NCBI GenBank assembly: GCA_030550075.1
Contig: JAUQQB010000036.1
Location: 1-13,597, forward strand
DNA: 13,597 nt
Reading direction: 5' to 3'
Source: Chloroflexota bacterium
GTDB lineage: Bacteria; Chloroflexota; Anaerolineae; Thermoflexales; Thermoflexaceae
In this document: positions 1 to 7,125 of the stretch, piece by piece
How positions within the stretch are numbered: the stretch's first letter is position 1
How the letters are laid out: each line of letters starts with the position of its first letter
Notes under the pieces: generated by a model
Seen by the model: the letters and a program-made list of their open reading frames with translations, nothing else
Database searches by the model: none
Told to the model about the DNA's origin: nothing
Position numbers and translations under genes: made by a program

Positions 1-1392
1 GGGTGGTCGGAGGAGGACCCGGAAGAGTGGTGGCATGGAGTGATTTCCGTTTGCCGGCAGCTTCTTAAGGGTCGGGATCCCCAGGAGGTGGCAGCCGTTG
101 GATGCAGTGGCATGGTGCCCGCTCTGGTTTTGCTGAACGAAGAGGGGAATCCGCTGCGCCCCGCCATCCTTCAGAACGACGCGCGGGCGGTTGAGGAGAT
201 CGAATGGCTCCGGCGGAATTTAGATCAAGAGCAGCTCTTCGCGCGAACTGGGGGCTACACAAATCAGCAGCATGTGGGACCACGCCTGATGTGGATCCAG
301 CAGCATGAGCCGGATGTCTGGCGTCGCACTTGCCGGGTTGTAGGCTCATATGATTACATCGCTTATCGATTGGGTGGGGCCTGGTCTCTGGAAATCAACT
401 GGGCTGTGGAGAGCGGATTGTTTAACATCTACCAGCGGATTTGGGATGAGACCTTCTTAAAATCCAGCAATTTGCATGAAGAATTGTTTCCGCCTGTGAG
501 GTTCCCCAGCGAGATCGTGGGCGAGGTGACCCGGAAAGCGGCGGAGGTGACAGGATTAGCACCCGGAACCCCTGTGGTCGCGGGAAGTGCAGACCACGTG
601 GCTTCCGCACTAGCCGCTGGCCTGCGGGAGCATGGGGATCTGCTCATTAAGTTCGGAGCGGCCGGGGATATCCTTTATTGTATGGATCGCCTGGAGACCC
701 ATCCGCGACTTTACATTGACTATCACGACATCCCGGGACGCTATCTGCTGAACGGTTGTATGGCCGCCTCCGGCTCCCTGGTGAAGTGGTTTGTAACCCG
801 GGTGCTGGGGGAAGAGGGGGGATCGGCTACCTATTGCCGTCTGGATGCGGAGGCCGCAGGGGTGCCACCTGCCTCAGATGGTGTGATTGTGCTGCCCTAT
901 TTTCTGGGAGAAAAGACCCCCCTCTTTGATCCAGAAGCCCGTGGGGTTTTCTTTGGGCTCACCCTGAGCCATGGCCGCGGACATATGTTTCGTGCCATCC
1001 TGGAGGCGGTGATCTATGGATTCCAGCATCATCTGGAGATCCTCCGGGAACGAGGCTATCCCATTCGGCGAGTCCTGGCGACGGATGGAGGAGTGCGCAG
1101 TGAGCTGTGGCGGCAAATCGCTGCCGATGTGCTGGGACTGCCGGTCGAGGCTCACCCCGGGCATCCTGGCTCGGCCCTGGGGGTGGCCTTCGTCGCTGGA
1201 ATGGGGGTGGGTCTTTTCCGGGATTGGGCGGAGATCGAGGCCTTTGCGGGCCCCGCTTACTGGAACCAGCCCGATCCAGAAGCTCATCAGCGTTATCAGG
1301 AGGCATATCGTCTTTATCGGGATCTCTACGAAACGCTAAAGGCTCTCTTTCCACGAGCGGGCCGGTTGTCGCGCTCTGTAACCACTTCCTGA
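1..1392 (+). CDS. FGGY-family carbohydrate kinase (5' partial)
   Basis: ATP-dependent kinase of a sugar or polyol, cytoplasmic, related to xylulokinases (COG1070). The reading frame is open from base 1; codons before the GTG at 40 encode GWSEEDPEEWWHG, which matches the usual EQDP..WW stretch of this family, so the gene continues left of the window and roughly 50 residues with the first phosphate-binding motif are missing. Visible family signs are GCSGMVPALVLL followed by the QNDAR substrate-site segment, a GSADHVASALAAG segment whose Asp (bases 592-594) fits the catalytic base, the ATP-domain segment KFGAAGD, and the C-terminal DGGVRSELWRQIAADVLG signature. The SDR gene follows 111 bases later on the same strand, which suggests a shared catabolic operon. 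The substrate cannot be told from the sequence; xylulose, ribulose, erythritol-type and other substrates are all possible. Family assignment is firm. Confidence 0.93.
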   Translation, partial: GWSEEDPEEWWHGVISVCRQLLKGRDPQEVAAVGCSGMVPALVLLNEEGNPLRPAILQNDARAVEEIEWLRRNLDQEQLFARTGGYTNQQHVGPRLMWIQQHEPDVWRRTCRVVGSYDYIAYRLGGAWSLEINWAVESGLFNIYQRIWDETFLKSSNLHEELFPPVRFPSEIVGEVTRKAAEVTGLAPGTPVVAGSADHVASALAAGLREHGDLLIKFGAAGDILYCMDRLETHPRLYIDYHDIPGRYLLNGCMAASGSLVKWFVTRVLGEEGGSATYCRLDAEAAGVPPASDGVIVLPYFLGEKTPLFDPEARGVFFGLTLSHGRGHMFRAILEAVIYGFQHHLEILRERGYPIRRVLATDGGVRSELWRQIAADVLGLPVEAHPGHPGSALGVAFVAGMGVGLFRDWAEIEAFAGPAYWNQPDPEAHQRYQEAYRLYRDLYETLKALFPRAGRLSRSVTTS

Positions 1393-1503
1393 ATTCATCA
1401 GCACACTGATCCTTGCCCGCTGAGGCAACTGCTTTCAATGTCCAAAAACTCAGGGGCAAAGATCAACAGCGTAGCTCCTAAATCGAACCAAAGGAGGTCA
1501 ACC

Positions 1504-2283
1504 ATGGGGCGCCTGGATGGACTGGTGGCGGTTGTAACCGGTGCCGGCACGGGGATTGGGGCAGCCATTGCTCGCACCCTGGCCCGGGAAGGAGCTTTTG
1601 TGGCTGTCACAGACATCAATGAAGATTGGGCCCGACAGGTTGCTGAAGAGATTCGGCAATCCGGTGGGGTGGCTGAAGCATGGCGGCTCGATGTCACCAA
1701 GAAAGCTGAGAATGTGGCGGTCATGGACGCCGTGGTCGCGAAATGGGGACGCCTCGACATTGTCTGCCCTAATGCCGGGGTTTCCACCATGAACTGGGCG
1801 AAGGATCTCACAGAGGAGGAATGGGATTATAACTTCAACGTGAACGCCAAAGGCGTGTTTTTCACATGCCAGGCCGCCGTTCCCCATATGATCCGCCAGG
1901 GCGGGGGACGAATTATTATCACCGCCTCCATGGCTGGTCACCGGGCCGTCCCTCTCCTGGCTCACTATGCGGCTTCCAAGTGGGCGGTGATCGGCTTTGG
2001 CTTGAGCCTGGCTGTGGAGGTTGGCAAGTATAATATTAAGGTCAACCTGATTTGCCCGGGCTTTGTGCGCACATCGATGCAAGAGCGAGAGATTGTTTGG
2101 GAAGGCCAGTTACGGGGAATGGAGCCCGAAGCCGTGCGCGCGGAGTATGTCAGCAAAACCCCGCTTGGGCGGATCGAGGAGCCCCAGGATGTGGCGAATG
2201 CGGTGCTTCTCCTGTGTCTGCCGGAAGCAGACTTCATTACCGGAGCGGTCCTGGATGTCACAGGTGGGGCTCATCTCACTTAA
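1504..2283 (+). CDS. Short-chain dehydrogenase/reductase (SDR), NAD(H)-type
   Basis: Cytoplasmic NAD(P)-dependent oxidoreductase of the classical SDR family, 259 residues, the usual length. The cofactor motif TGAGTGIG is at residues 12-19; Asp37 at the end of the second beta strand favours NAD over NADP. The NAG motif is at 90-92, and the catalytic tetrad is complete: Asn114, Ser142, Tyr155 and Lys159 (YAASK). The late PG motif (CPGFVRT) and the C-terminal TGGAHLT are typical. The start was placed at ATG 1504 because AGGAGG lies at 1492-1497, six bases before it; an upstream in-frame ATG at 1438 has no such site. The gene lies behind a sugar/polyol kinase, so it probably oxidises a polyol or sugar, or reduces the matching ketose. 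The exact substrate is unknown. Confidence 0.95.
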   Translation: MGRLDGLVAVVTGAGTGIGAAIARTLAREGAFVAVTDINEDWARQVAEEIRQSGGVAEAWRLDVTKKAENVAVMDAVVAKWGRLDIVCPNAGVSTMNWAKDLTEEEWDYNFNVNAKGVFFTCQAAVPHMIRQGGGRIIITASMAGHRAVPLLAHYAASKWAVIGFGLSLAVEVGKYNIKVNLICPGFVRTSMQEREIVWEGQLRGMEPEAVRAEYVSKTPLGRIEEPQDVANAVLLLCLPEADFITGAVLDVTGGAHLT

Positions 2284-2363
2284 AGGGCCTGGTACCTGCT
2301 GAGCCCATCTGTATGAGCCCACCTGTAACTACCGGCGGGTCAATCCAGCCTAGCAGAAGGTCT

Positions 2364-2408
2364 CCTCCCTGTAGTTTAAGAGGCCGCAGGGAAGGGATCT
2401 TCGTTTTT
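2364..2408 (+). terminator. Candidate terminator after the SDR gene
   Basis: An imperfect hairpin pairs CCTCCCTG (2364-2371) with CAGGGAAGG (2387-2395), with one bulged A. A run of five T lies at 2404-2408. The T run is about nine bases from the stem, farther than in a typical intrinsic terminator, so this is a weak call. It falls between the SDR gene and the DUF4010 gene, where a transcript end would make sense. Confidence 0.3.
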
Positions 2409-2519
2409 AGGGGTGGGGGTGGGGGCTGCCTCTGGCGGCCCTTACCCCCGAAATGGCCCACCGGGAAGGAGGCCGGAAAACCCATCCGAAATCTGTCATT
2501 TTTGCCAGAGCGCTTTGGA

Positions 2520-3764
2520 ATGGGGGATTTTCGAGGTTATATCGAACCGATTGGGATCTCACTGGGGATTGGGTTGCTGATCGGGCTGGAGCGGGAGTGG
2601 GCGCATAAGGATGTGGGATTGCGCACCTTTGCGCTGGCCGCGCTGGCCGGGTGCTTGGCCTGGCTGATCCATCCCGTGGCCGCCTTCCTCGTTCTGGCAG
2701 CGGCGATCTCCCTGGTAAGCATCCTCAACATCCGGAGCATGCTGATGGACCGCTCCCTGGAGATGACGACCTCGGTGGCCCTGCTGGTGACGCTGCTCCT
2801 CGGCATGCTCGTCGCTCAGGGATATGCCCTGGTCGCTGCGGCCACCGCCGTGCTGGTGACCATGCTCCTCGCCTGGAAGGCCGAGCTCGTCCGTTTCACC
2901 GTTGGCCTCTCGCTCGAGGAGTTGCGCTCCATTGTGCTCTTCGGGGTACTGACCTTGGTGGTCTACCCTCTGTTGCCGGAGGGCCTGCCTCCGGAGATCG
3001 ACTCCATGGGCCTGGTGAACCTGCGAGCCGCGTGGCTGGTGGTGGTGATCCTCTCTGCCATCGGTCTGGTGAACTATGCGCTGCTCCGGCTTTATGGAGC
3101 GCGGGGGATCCATTTCACCGGGATCCTGGGCGGGCTGGTCAACAGCACAGCCACGGTTTCAGAACTGGCCCGACGATGCCGGGGCCATGAGGCGCAGGCG
3201 CTGGATCTGGCCCTGGAAGGGATGTTGCTGGCGAACATCGCCATGATGGCCCGCAACGGTCTGATCCTGGGGATCTTCGCCCCAGCGGCGCTGCTGCACG
3301 GCTGGCTGGCAGTGGGATTGATGGCGGGCATCACGGGATGGATGGTCCTCCGGATCCTGCGACGGAACCAGACCTCCTCGGCGCCATCGATCCGGCTGGC
3401 CTTCCCCTTCTCTCTCCGCCATAGCCTGCTCTTCGGAACATTCTATCTGGTGATCCGGGCGGCGGTGGTGCTGGCGGACCGCTTTCTGGGACCCGGCGGC
3501 TCTATGATTGTGACCTTCCTGGGGGGGCTGGTGAGTAGCGCTTCAACAGCCGCGGCCGCCGCGACCCTGGCCGCCCAGGGTCGGATTCCCACGGAAGCGG
3601 CGGGGCTGGGGGTGGTGCTGGCCTCCATGGCCAGTCTGCTGTTCCACGTGCCCATGGCCCGTCTGGGCGGGTTGCAGGGTCCCTGGCTGCGCCGGCTCGG
3701 GATCGCCTCTGTCCTCACGGTTATGGTTGGCATCATCGGCTTGGTGATAGAGGGCTGGAAGTAG
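2520..3764 (+). CDS. MgtC/SapB-DUF4010 family membrane protein
   Basis: Polytopic inner-membrane protein of 414 residues, the usual size for the MgtC N-domain plus DUF4010 family (COG3174). The N-terminus carries the MgtC-type motif, GIGLLIGLERE then GLRTFALAALAG, within residues 13-45. The rest is a series of about eleven or twelve hydrophobic segments. Two related motifs, GGLVNSTATVSELARR and GGLVSSASTAAAAATLAAQG, occur in the middle and near the C-terminus and suggest an internal duplication. The molecular function of DUF4010 proteins is not established; transport or a role in ion homeostasis is a guess from the MgtC link. The frame is open far upstream, into the SDR gene, but only from ATG 2520 does the protein match the family; the ribosome binding site there is poor, so the exact start is uncertain. 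It converges on thiD, 21 bases away. Confidence 0.85.
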   Translation: MGDFRGYIEPIGISLGIGLLIGLEREWAHKDVGLRTFALAALAGCLAWLIHPVAAFLVLAAAISLVSILNIRSMLMDRSLEMTTSVALLVTLLLGMLVAQGYALVAAATAVLVTMLLAWKAELVRFTVGLSLEELRSIVLFGVLTLVVYPLLPEGLPPEIDSMGLVNLRAAWLVVVILSAIGLVNYALLRLYGARGIHFTGILGGLVNSTATVSELARRCRGHEAQALDLALEGMLLANIAMMARNGLILGIFAPAALLHGWLAVGLMAGITGWMVLRILRRNQTSSAPSIRLAFPFSLRHSLLFGTFYLVIRAAVVLADRFLGPGGSMIVTFLGGLVSSASTAAAAATLAAQGRIPTEAAGLGVVLASMASLLFHVPMARLGGLQGPWLRRLGIASVLTVMVGIIGLVIEGWK

Positions 3765-3785
3765 AAACGGGATGAGTGATGAAGG

Positions 3786-4622
3786 TCAACCCGTATGAGG
3801 AGGGACAGCCCGGTGGGCCTTCAACAGGGCGAAATGATCCATCGGACCGTAAGCGCCCTGCCCGAGCTTGAAGGCCCGGGAGGCCTGGAGCAAGGCAGTG
3901 AGATACTCCTTCGCCTGTCGGATGGCTTCCAGGGGCGGGAGACCCTTGGCCAGCCCCGCGGCGATGGCCGAGGCGAAGGTGCAGCCCGTTCCATGGGTGT
4001 TCACCGTATCTACCCGTGGGGCGCTGAGCTCGTAGAAATCCCGTCCGTCGAAGATCACATCCACGCTATGATCGTCCCCCTCCAGATGACCACCCTTTAC
4101 GACGACCCAGCGCGGCCCCATCCCATGGATGATCCGCGCCGCCTCCCGCATATCCGCCCGGCTCCGTAGATCACGGCCGACCAGTGCGCGGGCCTCATGG
4201 AGGTTTGGGGTGACGACCATGGCGAGGGGGAAGAGGCGTCGGATCAGCGCCTCCTGCGCCTCTGGGCGGAGCAAGGGATCCCCGCTCTTGGCCCGCATCA
4301 CCGGATCGACTACCAGGCGCTCCACGCGGTATTCCTGCAGCTTCTCGGCCACGACTTCAATAATGGCCGCATTGGCCAGCATCCCGGTTTTCACCGCATC
4401 GGCGCCGATATCGCCCAGCACAGAGTCGATCTGGGCGGCGACGAACTCAGGCGGGAGCTCGAAGACCGCCTGGACCCCCCGGGTGTTCTGGGCCGTGAGC
4501 GCAGTGAGCACGCTCATGCCGTAAACCCCCAGGGCACCAAAGGTCTTCAGATCCGCCTGGATGCCGGCTCCCCCACCGGAGTCAGAGCCGGCGATGGTCA
4601 GGGCGCGAGGAAGCGTATTCAT
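3786..4622 (-). CDS. thiD: Hydroxymethylpyrimidine/phosphomethylpyrimidine kinase ThiD
   Basis: Cytoplasmic kinase of the ribokinase superfamily that phosphorylates 4-amino-5-hydroxymethyl-2-methylpyrimidine (HMP) to HMP-P and then HMP-PP, the pyrimidine donor for thiamin phosphate synthase. At 278 residues it is the normal single-domain length. Visible motifs are the N-terminal IAGSDSGGGAGIQADLKTF (residues 9-27), DPVMRAKSGDPLL (106-118), TPN (138-140), VKGGH (175-179) and the nucleotide/anion-hole motif HGTGCTF (210-216) with the catalytic Cys213. The ATG start is supported by AGGAGG on the minus strand about eight bases upstream. It lies 195 bases downstream of thiE on the same strand, likely in the same riboswitch-controlled unit, although a strong hairpin and a repeat sit in the gap. 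Assignment is firm. Confidence 0.96.
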   Translation of the reverse strand: MNTLPRALTIAGSDSGGGAGIQADLKTFGALGVYGMSVLTALTAQNTRGVQAVFELPPEFVAAQIDSVLGDIGADAVKTGMLANAAIIEVVAEKLQEYRVERLVVDPVMRAKSGDPLLRPEAQEALIRRLFPLAMVVTPNLHEARALVGRDLRSRADMREAARIIHGMGPRWVVVKGGHLEGDDHSVDVIFDGRDFYELSAPRVDTVNTHGTGCTFASAIAAGLAKGLPPLEAIRQAKEYLTALLQASRAFKLGQGAYGPMDHFALLKAHRAVPPHTG

Positions 4623-4676
4623 GGAAGCCCTCCTGAGCTAGGGATCAGCCAACGCACCATCCGGGTGCTTTTTCAG

Positions 4677-4722
4677 GATTCGTGTATTCGTGCCTCCATT
4701 CGAGGACGGCCCCTCCCCGCCA
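4677..4722. repeat. Direct repeat copy 1 (thiE-thiD gap)
   Basis: This 46-base copy matches 4821-4864 in the same orientation: the first 26 bases are identical, followed by one A/G change and two single-C length differences. Each copy starts with a doubled heptamer ATTCGTG (ATTCGTG-T-ATTCGTG). It lies in noncoding DNA upstream of the thiD start. I do not recognise a named element; a dispersed intergenic repeat is the likeliest class. Confidence 0.85.
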
Positions 4723-4785
4723 CCAGCGGTGTCTCGGGATACGCACTCTCCGAACATCCCTGGCGGGTCAGGCAAGCGCCTCTCA

Positions 4786-4819
4786 GAGGGGGGCCGGAGG
4801 GCAGGCCTCCCGGCCCCTC
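4786..4819 (-). other. Strong GC hairpin at the 3' end of thiE
   Basis: Bases 4788-4800 (G-rich, ending GGCCGGAGG) pair with 4806-4819 (CCTCCCGGCCCCTC) around a five-base loop, with one bulged C. The stem reaches into the thiE stop codon at 4818-4820. No T run follows on the minus strand, so it is not a canonical intrinsic terminator; it may act as a transcript-end stabiliser, an attenuator between thiE and thiD, or the core of a small repeat element. A smaller perfect palindrome, CCTCTCAGAGG, adjoins it at 4779-4789. Confidence 0.6.
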
Positions 4820-5486
4820 AGATTCGTGTATTCGTGCCTCCATTCGGGGACGGCCCTCCCGCCAGCGCCCCCTCAACGGCCTGTCGCAGGGCGCGCGCGG
4901 CGGCCTCAGGGTCAGGTGCCTGGGTGATGGCCGAGATCACGGCAACTCCAGCAGCGCCGGCGCGGATGCACGCAGCAGCGTTTTCCGGATTCACCCCGCC
5001 AATGGCCACCACGGGAAGCCGCGTGGAGCGGACAACCGCGGCCAGCCCCTCCAGCCCAATCAGCGTGGGGTTGGCTTTGGAAGCGGTGGGGAAGACCGAG
5101 CCCGTTCCCAGGTAATCGGCGCCGGCGGCTTCCGCCGCCCGGGCCTGCTCCGGCGTGCGCGCGGAAACCCCGATGAGGGCCTGAGGGCCCAGAAGGCGCC
5201 GGGCGACCTCTGGCGGCAAATCCTCCTGGCCCAGGTGGACGCCGTCGGCGTGTACGGCTATGGCGACATCGACACGATCATTAATCAGGAATGGAATCCC
5301 ATATCGCCGGCAGAGTTCTCGCAGAGCTTCCCCCAGCCGGAGCATCTCCCGCAATGGCCCGGACTTCCAGCGCAACTGCAAAGCGGTGATTCCCCCTTGA
5401 AGGGCCGCTTCGGCGATCTCCAGCGGTGATCGCCCGGAGGTGAGCGCTGGATCCAGGACGAGGTAGACTCGCAGGTCGATCGGCAT
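4818..5486 (-). CDS. thiE: Thiamine phosphate synthase ThiE
   Basis: Cytoplasmic TIM-barrel enzyme that joins HMP-PP and hydroxyethylthiazole phosphate to give thiamin phosphate. Motifs in order: ALQLRWKS (residues 35-42), FLINDRVDVA (67-76), HLGQEDLP (84-91), IGVSARTPEQA (105-115), GTGSVFPTASK (127-137), VVAIGGVNPENA (159-170) and the phosphate-binding GAAGVAVISAI (177-187). At 222 residues it has the usual length. The start was set at ATG 5486 because GGGAG lies about nine bases upstream and MPIDLRVYLVLD is the family's first strand; the open frame runs further upstream, but that stretch is the TPP riboswitch. The last ten or so residues (PSPNGGTNTRI) come from a repeat and lie beyond the barrel. 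First gene of the thiE-thiD unit. Confidence 0.95.
   Translation of the reverse strand: MPIDLRVYLVLDPALTSGRSPLEIAEAALQGGITALQLRWKSGPLREMLRLGEALRELCRRYGIPFLINDRVDVAIAVHADGVHLGQEDLPPEVARRLLGPQALIGVSARTPEQARAAEAAGADYLGTGSVFPTASKANPTLIGLEGLAAVVRSTRLPVVAIGGVNPENAAACIRAGAAGVAVISAITQAPDPEAAARALRQAVEGALAGGPSPNGGTNTRI
4821..4864. repeat. Direct repeat copy 2 (over the thiE 3' end)
   Basis: Second copy of the repeat at 4677-4722, 44 bases long, in the same orientation. Here it is coding: it supplies the last codons of thiE, which read GGPSPNGGTNTRI before the stop. The overlap suggests that the element was inserted at, or copied from, the 3' end of thiE. Confidence 0.85.
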
Positions 5487-5552
5487 AACGCTCGCTCCCT
5501 TAGGGGCAACTTTCCATGGGGAGGGATGGAGAGATGTATGGAGGAAGCGTGT

Positions 5553-5670
5553 GGCGACCGTTCCTCCGCCGGCATGACCCGGATCAGGTTCGATGGGTCG
5601 GCACCAGGGCCGGCCTCCCACCGGCATGGCACCCTCTCAGCCCGCTTCCCTGCGGACTCCCCACGTCGCC
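5553..5670 (-). promoter_or_regulatory. TPP riboswitch (THI element) upstream of thiE
   Basis: On the minus strand the conserved core elements appear in order: GGGGAGTCC (5662-5654), CTGAGAG (5640-5634), then AACCTGATC (5590-5582) and GGGTCATGCC (5580-5571) running into GGCGGAGGAA. The closing stem P1 is seen directly as GGCGAC at 5670-5665 paired with GTCGCC at 5558-5553. This is the standard thiamin pyrophosphate aptamer, which lowers expression when TPP is plentiful. Between it and thiE lies a pyrimidine-rich stretch with CTCCC blocks that could pair with the GGGAG ribosome binding site. There is no T-run terminator there, so control of translation is more likely than attenuation (inference). 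Confidence 0.95.
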
Positions 5671-5686
5671 CCGAAGTTCTGGGGTT

Positions 5687-5716
5687 ACTTTAATGCGAAG
5701 AGGGGTGGCCTGTCAA
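5687..5716 (-). promoter_or_regulatory. Sigma-A-type promoter for the thiE-thiD unit
   Basis: On the minus strand a perfect -35 box TTGACA (5716-5711) is followed after 18 bases by TAAAGT (5692-5687) as the -10 box. Transcription would start near 5680, about ten bases before the first strand of the riboswitch P1 stem, which is where it should be. The promoter lies in the short gap downstream of the LCP gene. Confidence 0.75.
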
Positions 5717-5742
5717 GTTTACTCGAAGCGTCAATCCCAGAT

Positions 5743-7125
5743 TTATGGGCAGGGATCGAAATCCGGCCCGATCCAGATGCGGTAAGGAATCGTGGCCTCC
5801 GGTTCCGGCGCGGCTTCAAAGCGGCTCGCAGGCAGCCGTAAGGCCCGCAGCAGCCGCCCTCGCTCTGTTCCGCTCTCACCTCGCAACCCGATCACCCGGG
5901 TGGGCACATTCTCCGCTGGCACATCCGCCCGTCGCGTTACCCGGAATCCGGCCTCTGCCAGCACCTCCTCCGCGATATCCCCGCGGTCCGGATTCCCTGT
6001 GGCATTGATCAGCTCAATGGATGTCCATGCCTGCTCCGTGATCGGCTCGGTCAGAAAGCGCCGGAGATACGGAATCGTTGCCTCTGTGGCCACATAAATC
6101 GATAGCTCCATCGGCTCCGTGATCCCGGTGGTAGGGGGTGGCAGATACAGGGTCCGGGAGGAGACCATGGTGGCGTGCAGATAGGCGTGGGCGATGCGAT
6201 CCTCCGACAGACGACGGCCAATCATCCCCAGCCACACGGCTTCCCCCAGCGAGAGGTTAGTCTGAACGGTTTGCTGGATGGCCGGCCAGAGCTCGGGGAT
6301 GCGCCAGATCCAGTCGCCGGACCGCAGCTTGCGGAACATCGCCCGCAGGACCTGATGCTGGCGGCGGGCGCGGTGGTAGTCACTGGTGGACAGCCGCGAG
6401 CGCATATACCAGAGAGCCTGAAGGCCGTCCAGATGATACCAGCCGGGGGTTCGCAGATCCAAAGTGCCGGTCATGGAGGGGCGATCCGGAAGCGGGAAGA
6501 CATCGTAGAGGGGGCAACGCACCAGCACGTCCACACCGCCGAGGGCATCGATGAGGCGGCGCATGCCATCGAAATCGATGGCTGCGTAGCGATCTACAGA
6601 GAGGCCCAGGTTCATGCGGAGCGTGGCGCGCAGGAACTCGAAGCCGCCCGTCGGGTAAGCGGTGTTGAGCTTGTGTTCGCTACCGTTGGGAAGGCGAACC
6701 CACCAGTCACGCGGGAGACTGACCATGCGAACGGAGGGCTCCTCAGGGTCAATGGAGACTAGGATCATCGTGTCGGTGCGGCCGCGGCGGTCAATGCCCC
6801 GGCGGTCCATCCCTAACAGCAGCAGGTTCGCCCGGTTCGGGGGGAGGGCGAAGGCCCCGGGAGCCAGCGGCGCGATCGGGGTGATCGGCGGTGGGGTCGG
6901 CGTTGCCGTCGGTTCAGGGGAAGGGGTAGGCGAGGCGGTCGTAGTCGGCGTGGGAGAAGGGATGGGCGTCGCCGTCTCCAGAGGCAAAGCGGTGGGGGTG
7001 GAAGAGGACGTGATGGAAACTACAGGCATCTGGGCAAACGTCCATCTCCCCATATGAGCCAGGCTGGTCGCTCCCAGGAGCATTGTAAAGAGAACGATGA
7101 CGTGAGGAATTCGGGAACGAGCCAT
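5743..7125 (-). CDS. LCP-family (LytR-CpsA-Psr) cell-envelope protein with LytR_C domain
   Basis: LCP proteins are membrane-anchored and transfer glycan polymers from lipid carriers to peptidoglycan or other surface acceptors. At the N-terminus, MARSRIPHVIVLFTMLLGA is a basic start plus one membrane segment. A Thr/Pro-rich linker (residues 43-85) leads to the LCP domain: NLLLLGMDRR (100-109), RTDTMILVSID (116-126), VSLPRDWWV (135-143), KLNTAY (152-157), and MRSR plus the D..RARRQ motif (241-256), with the Arg and Asp residues that bind the pyrophosphate lipid. Residues 368-455 fit a LytR_C domain (ELINATGNPDRG). The protein has 460 residues. The start at 7125 gives a clean membrane anchor; a GTG at 7170 lies in a leader hairpin. 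It is divergent from the DUF5666 lipoprotein. Which polymer it transfers is unknown. Confidence 0.9.
   Translation of the reverse strand: MARSRIPHVIVLFTMLLGATSLAHMGRWTFAQMPVVSITSSSTPTALPLETATPIPSPTPTTTASPTPSPEPTATPTPPPITPIAPLAPGAFALPPNRANLLLLGMDRRGIDRRGRTDTMILVSIDPEEPSVRMVSLPRDWWVRLPNGSEHKLNTAYPTGGFEFLRATLRMNLGLSVDRYAAIDFDGMRRLIDALGGVDVLVRCPLYDVFPLPDRPSMTGTLDLRTPGWYHLDGLQALWYMRSRLSTSDYHRARRQHQVLRAMFRKLRSGDWIWRIPELWPAIQQTVQTNLSLGEAVWLGMIGRRLSEDRIAHAYLHATMVSSRTLYLPPPTTGITEPMELSIYVATEATIPYLRRFLTEPITEQAWTSIELINATGNPDRGDIAEEVLAEAGFRVTRRADVPAENVPTRVIGLRGESGTERGRLLRALRLPASRFEAAPEPEATIPYRIWIGPDFDPCP

Noticed and set aside
2052..2519. Upstream extension of the DUF4010 gene into the SDR gene
   Set aside because: The added residues have no family likeness, are low in hydrophobic segments and overlap the SDR coding sequence in another frame.
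4786..4819. Canonical Rho-independent terminator for thiE
   Set aside because: The stem is strong but no T run follows on the minus strand, so only a hairpin is called.
4197..5429. 410-codon open frame on the plus strand opposite thiD and thiE
   Set aside because: It runs through two well-supported genes on the other strand and the direct repeats, and its translation looks like no known family.
5487..5627. Upstream extension of thiE to 5627
   Set aside because: This stretch is the TPP riboswitch. The family's first residues and a ribosome site fit ATG 5486.
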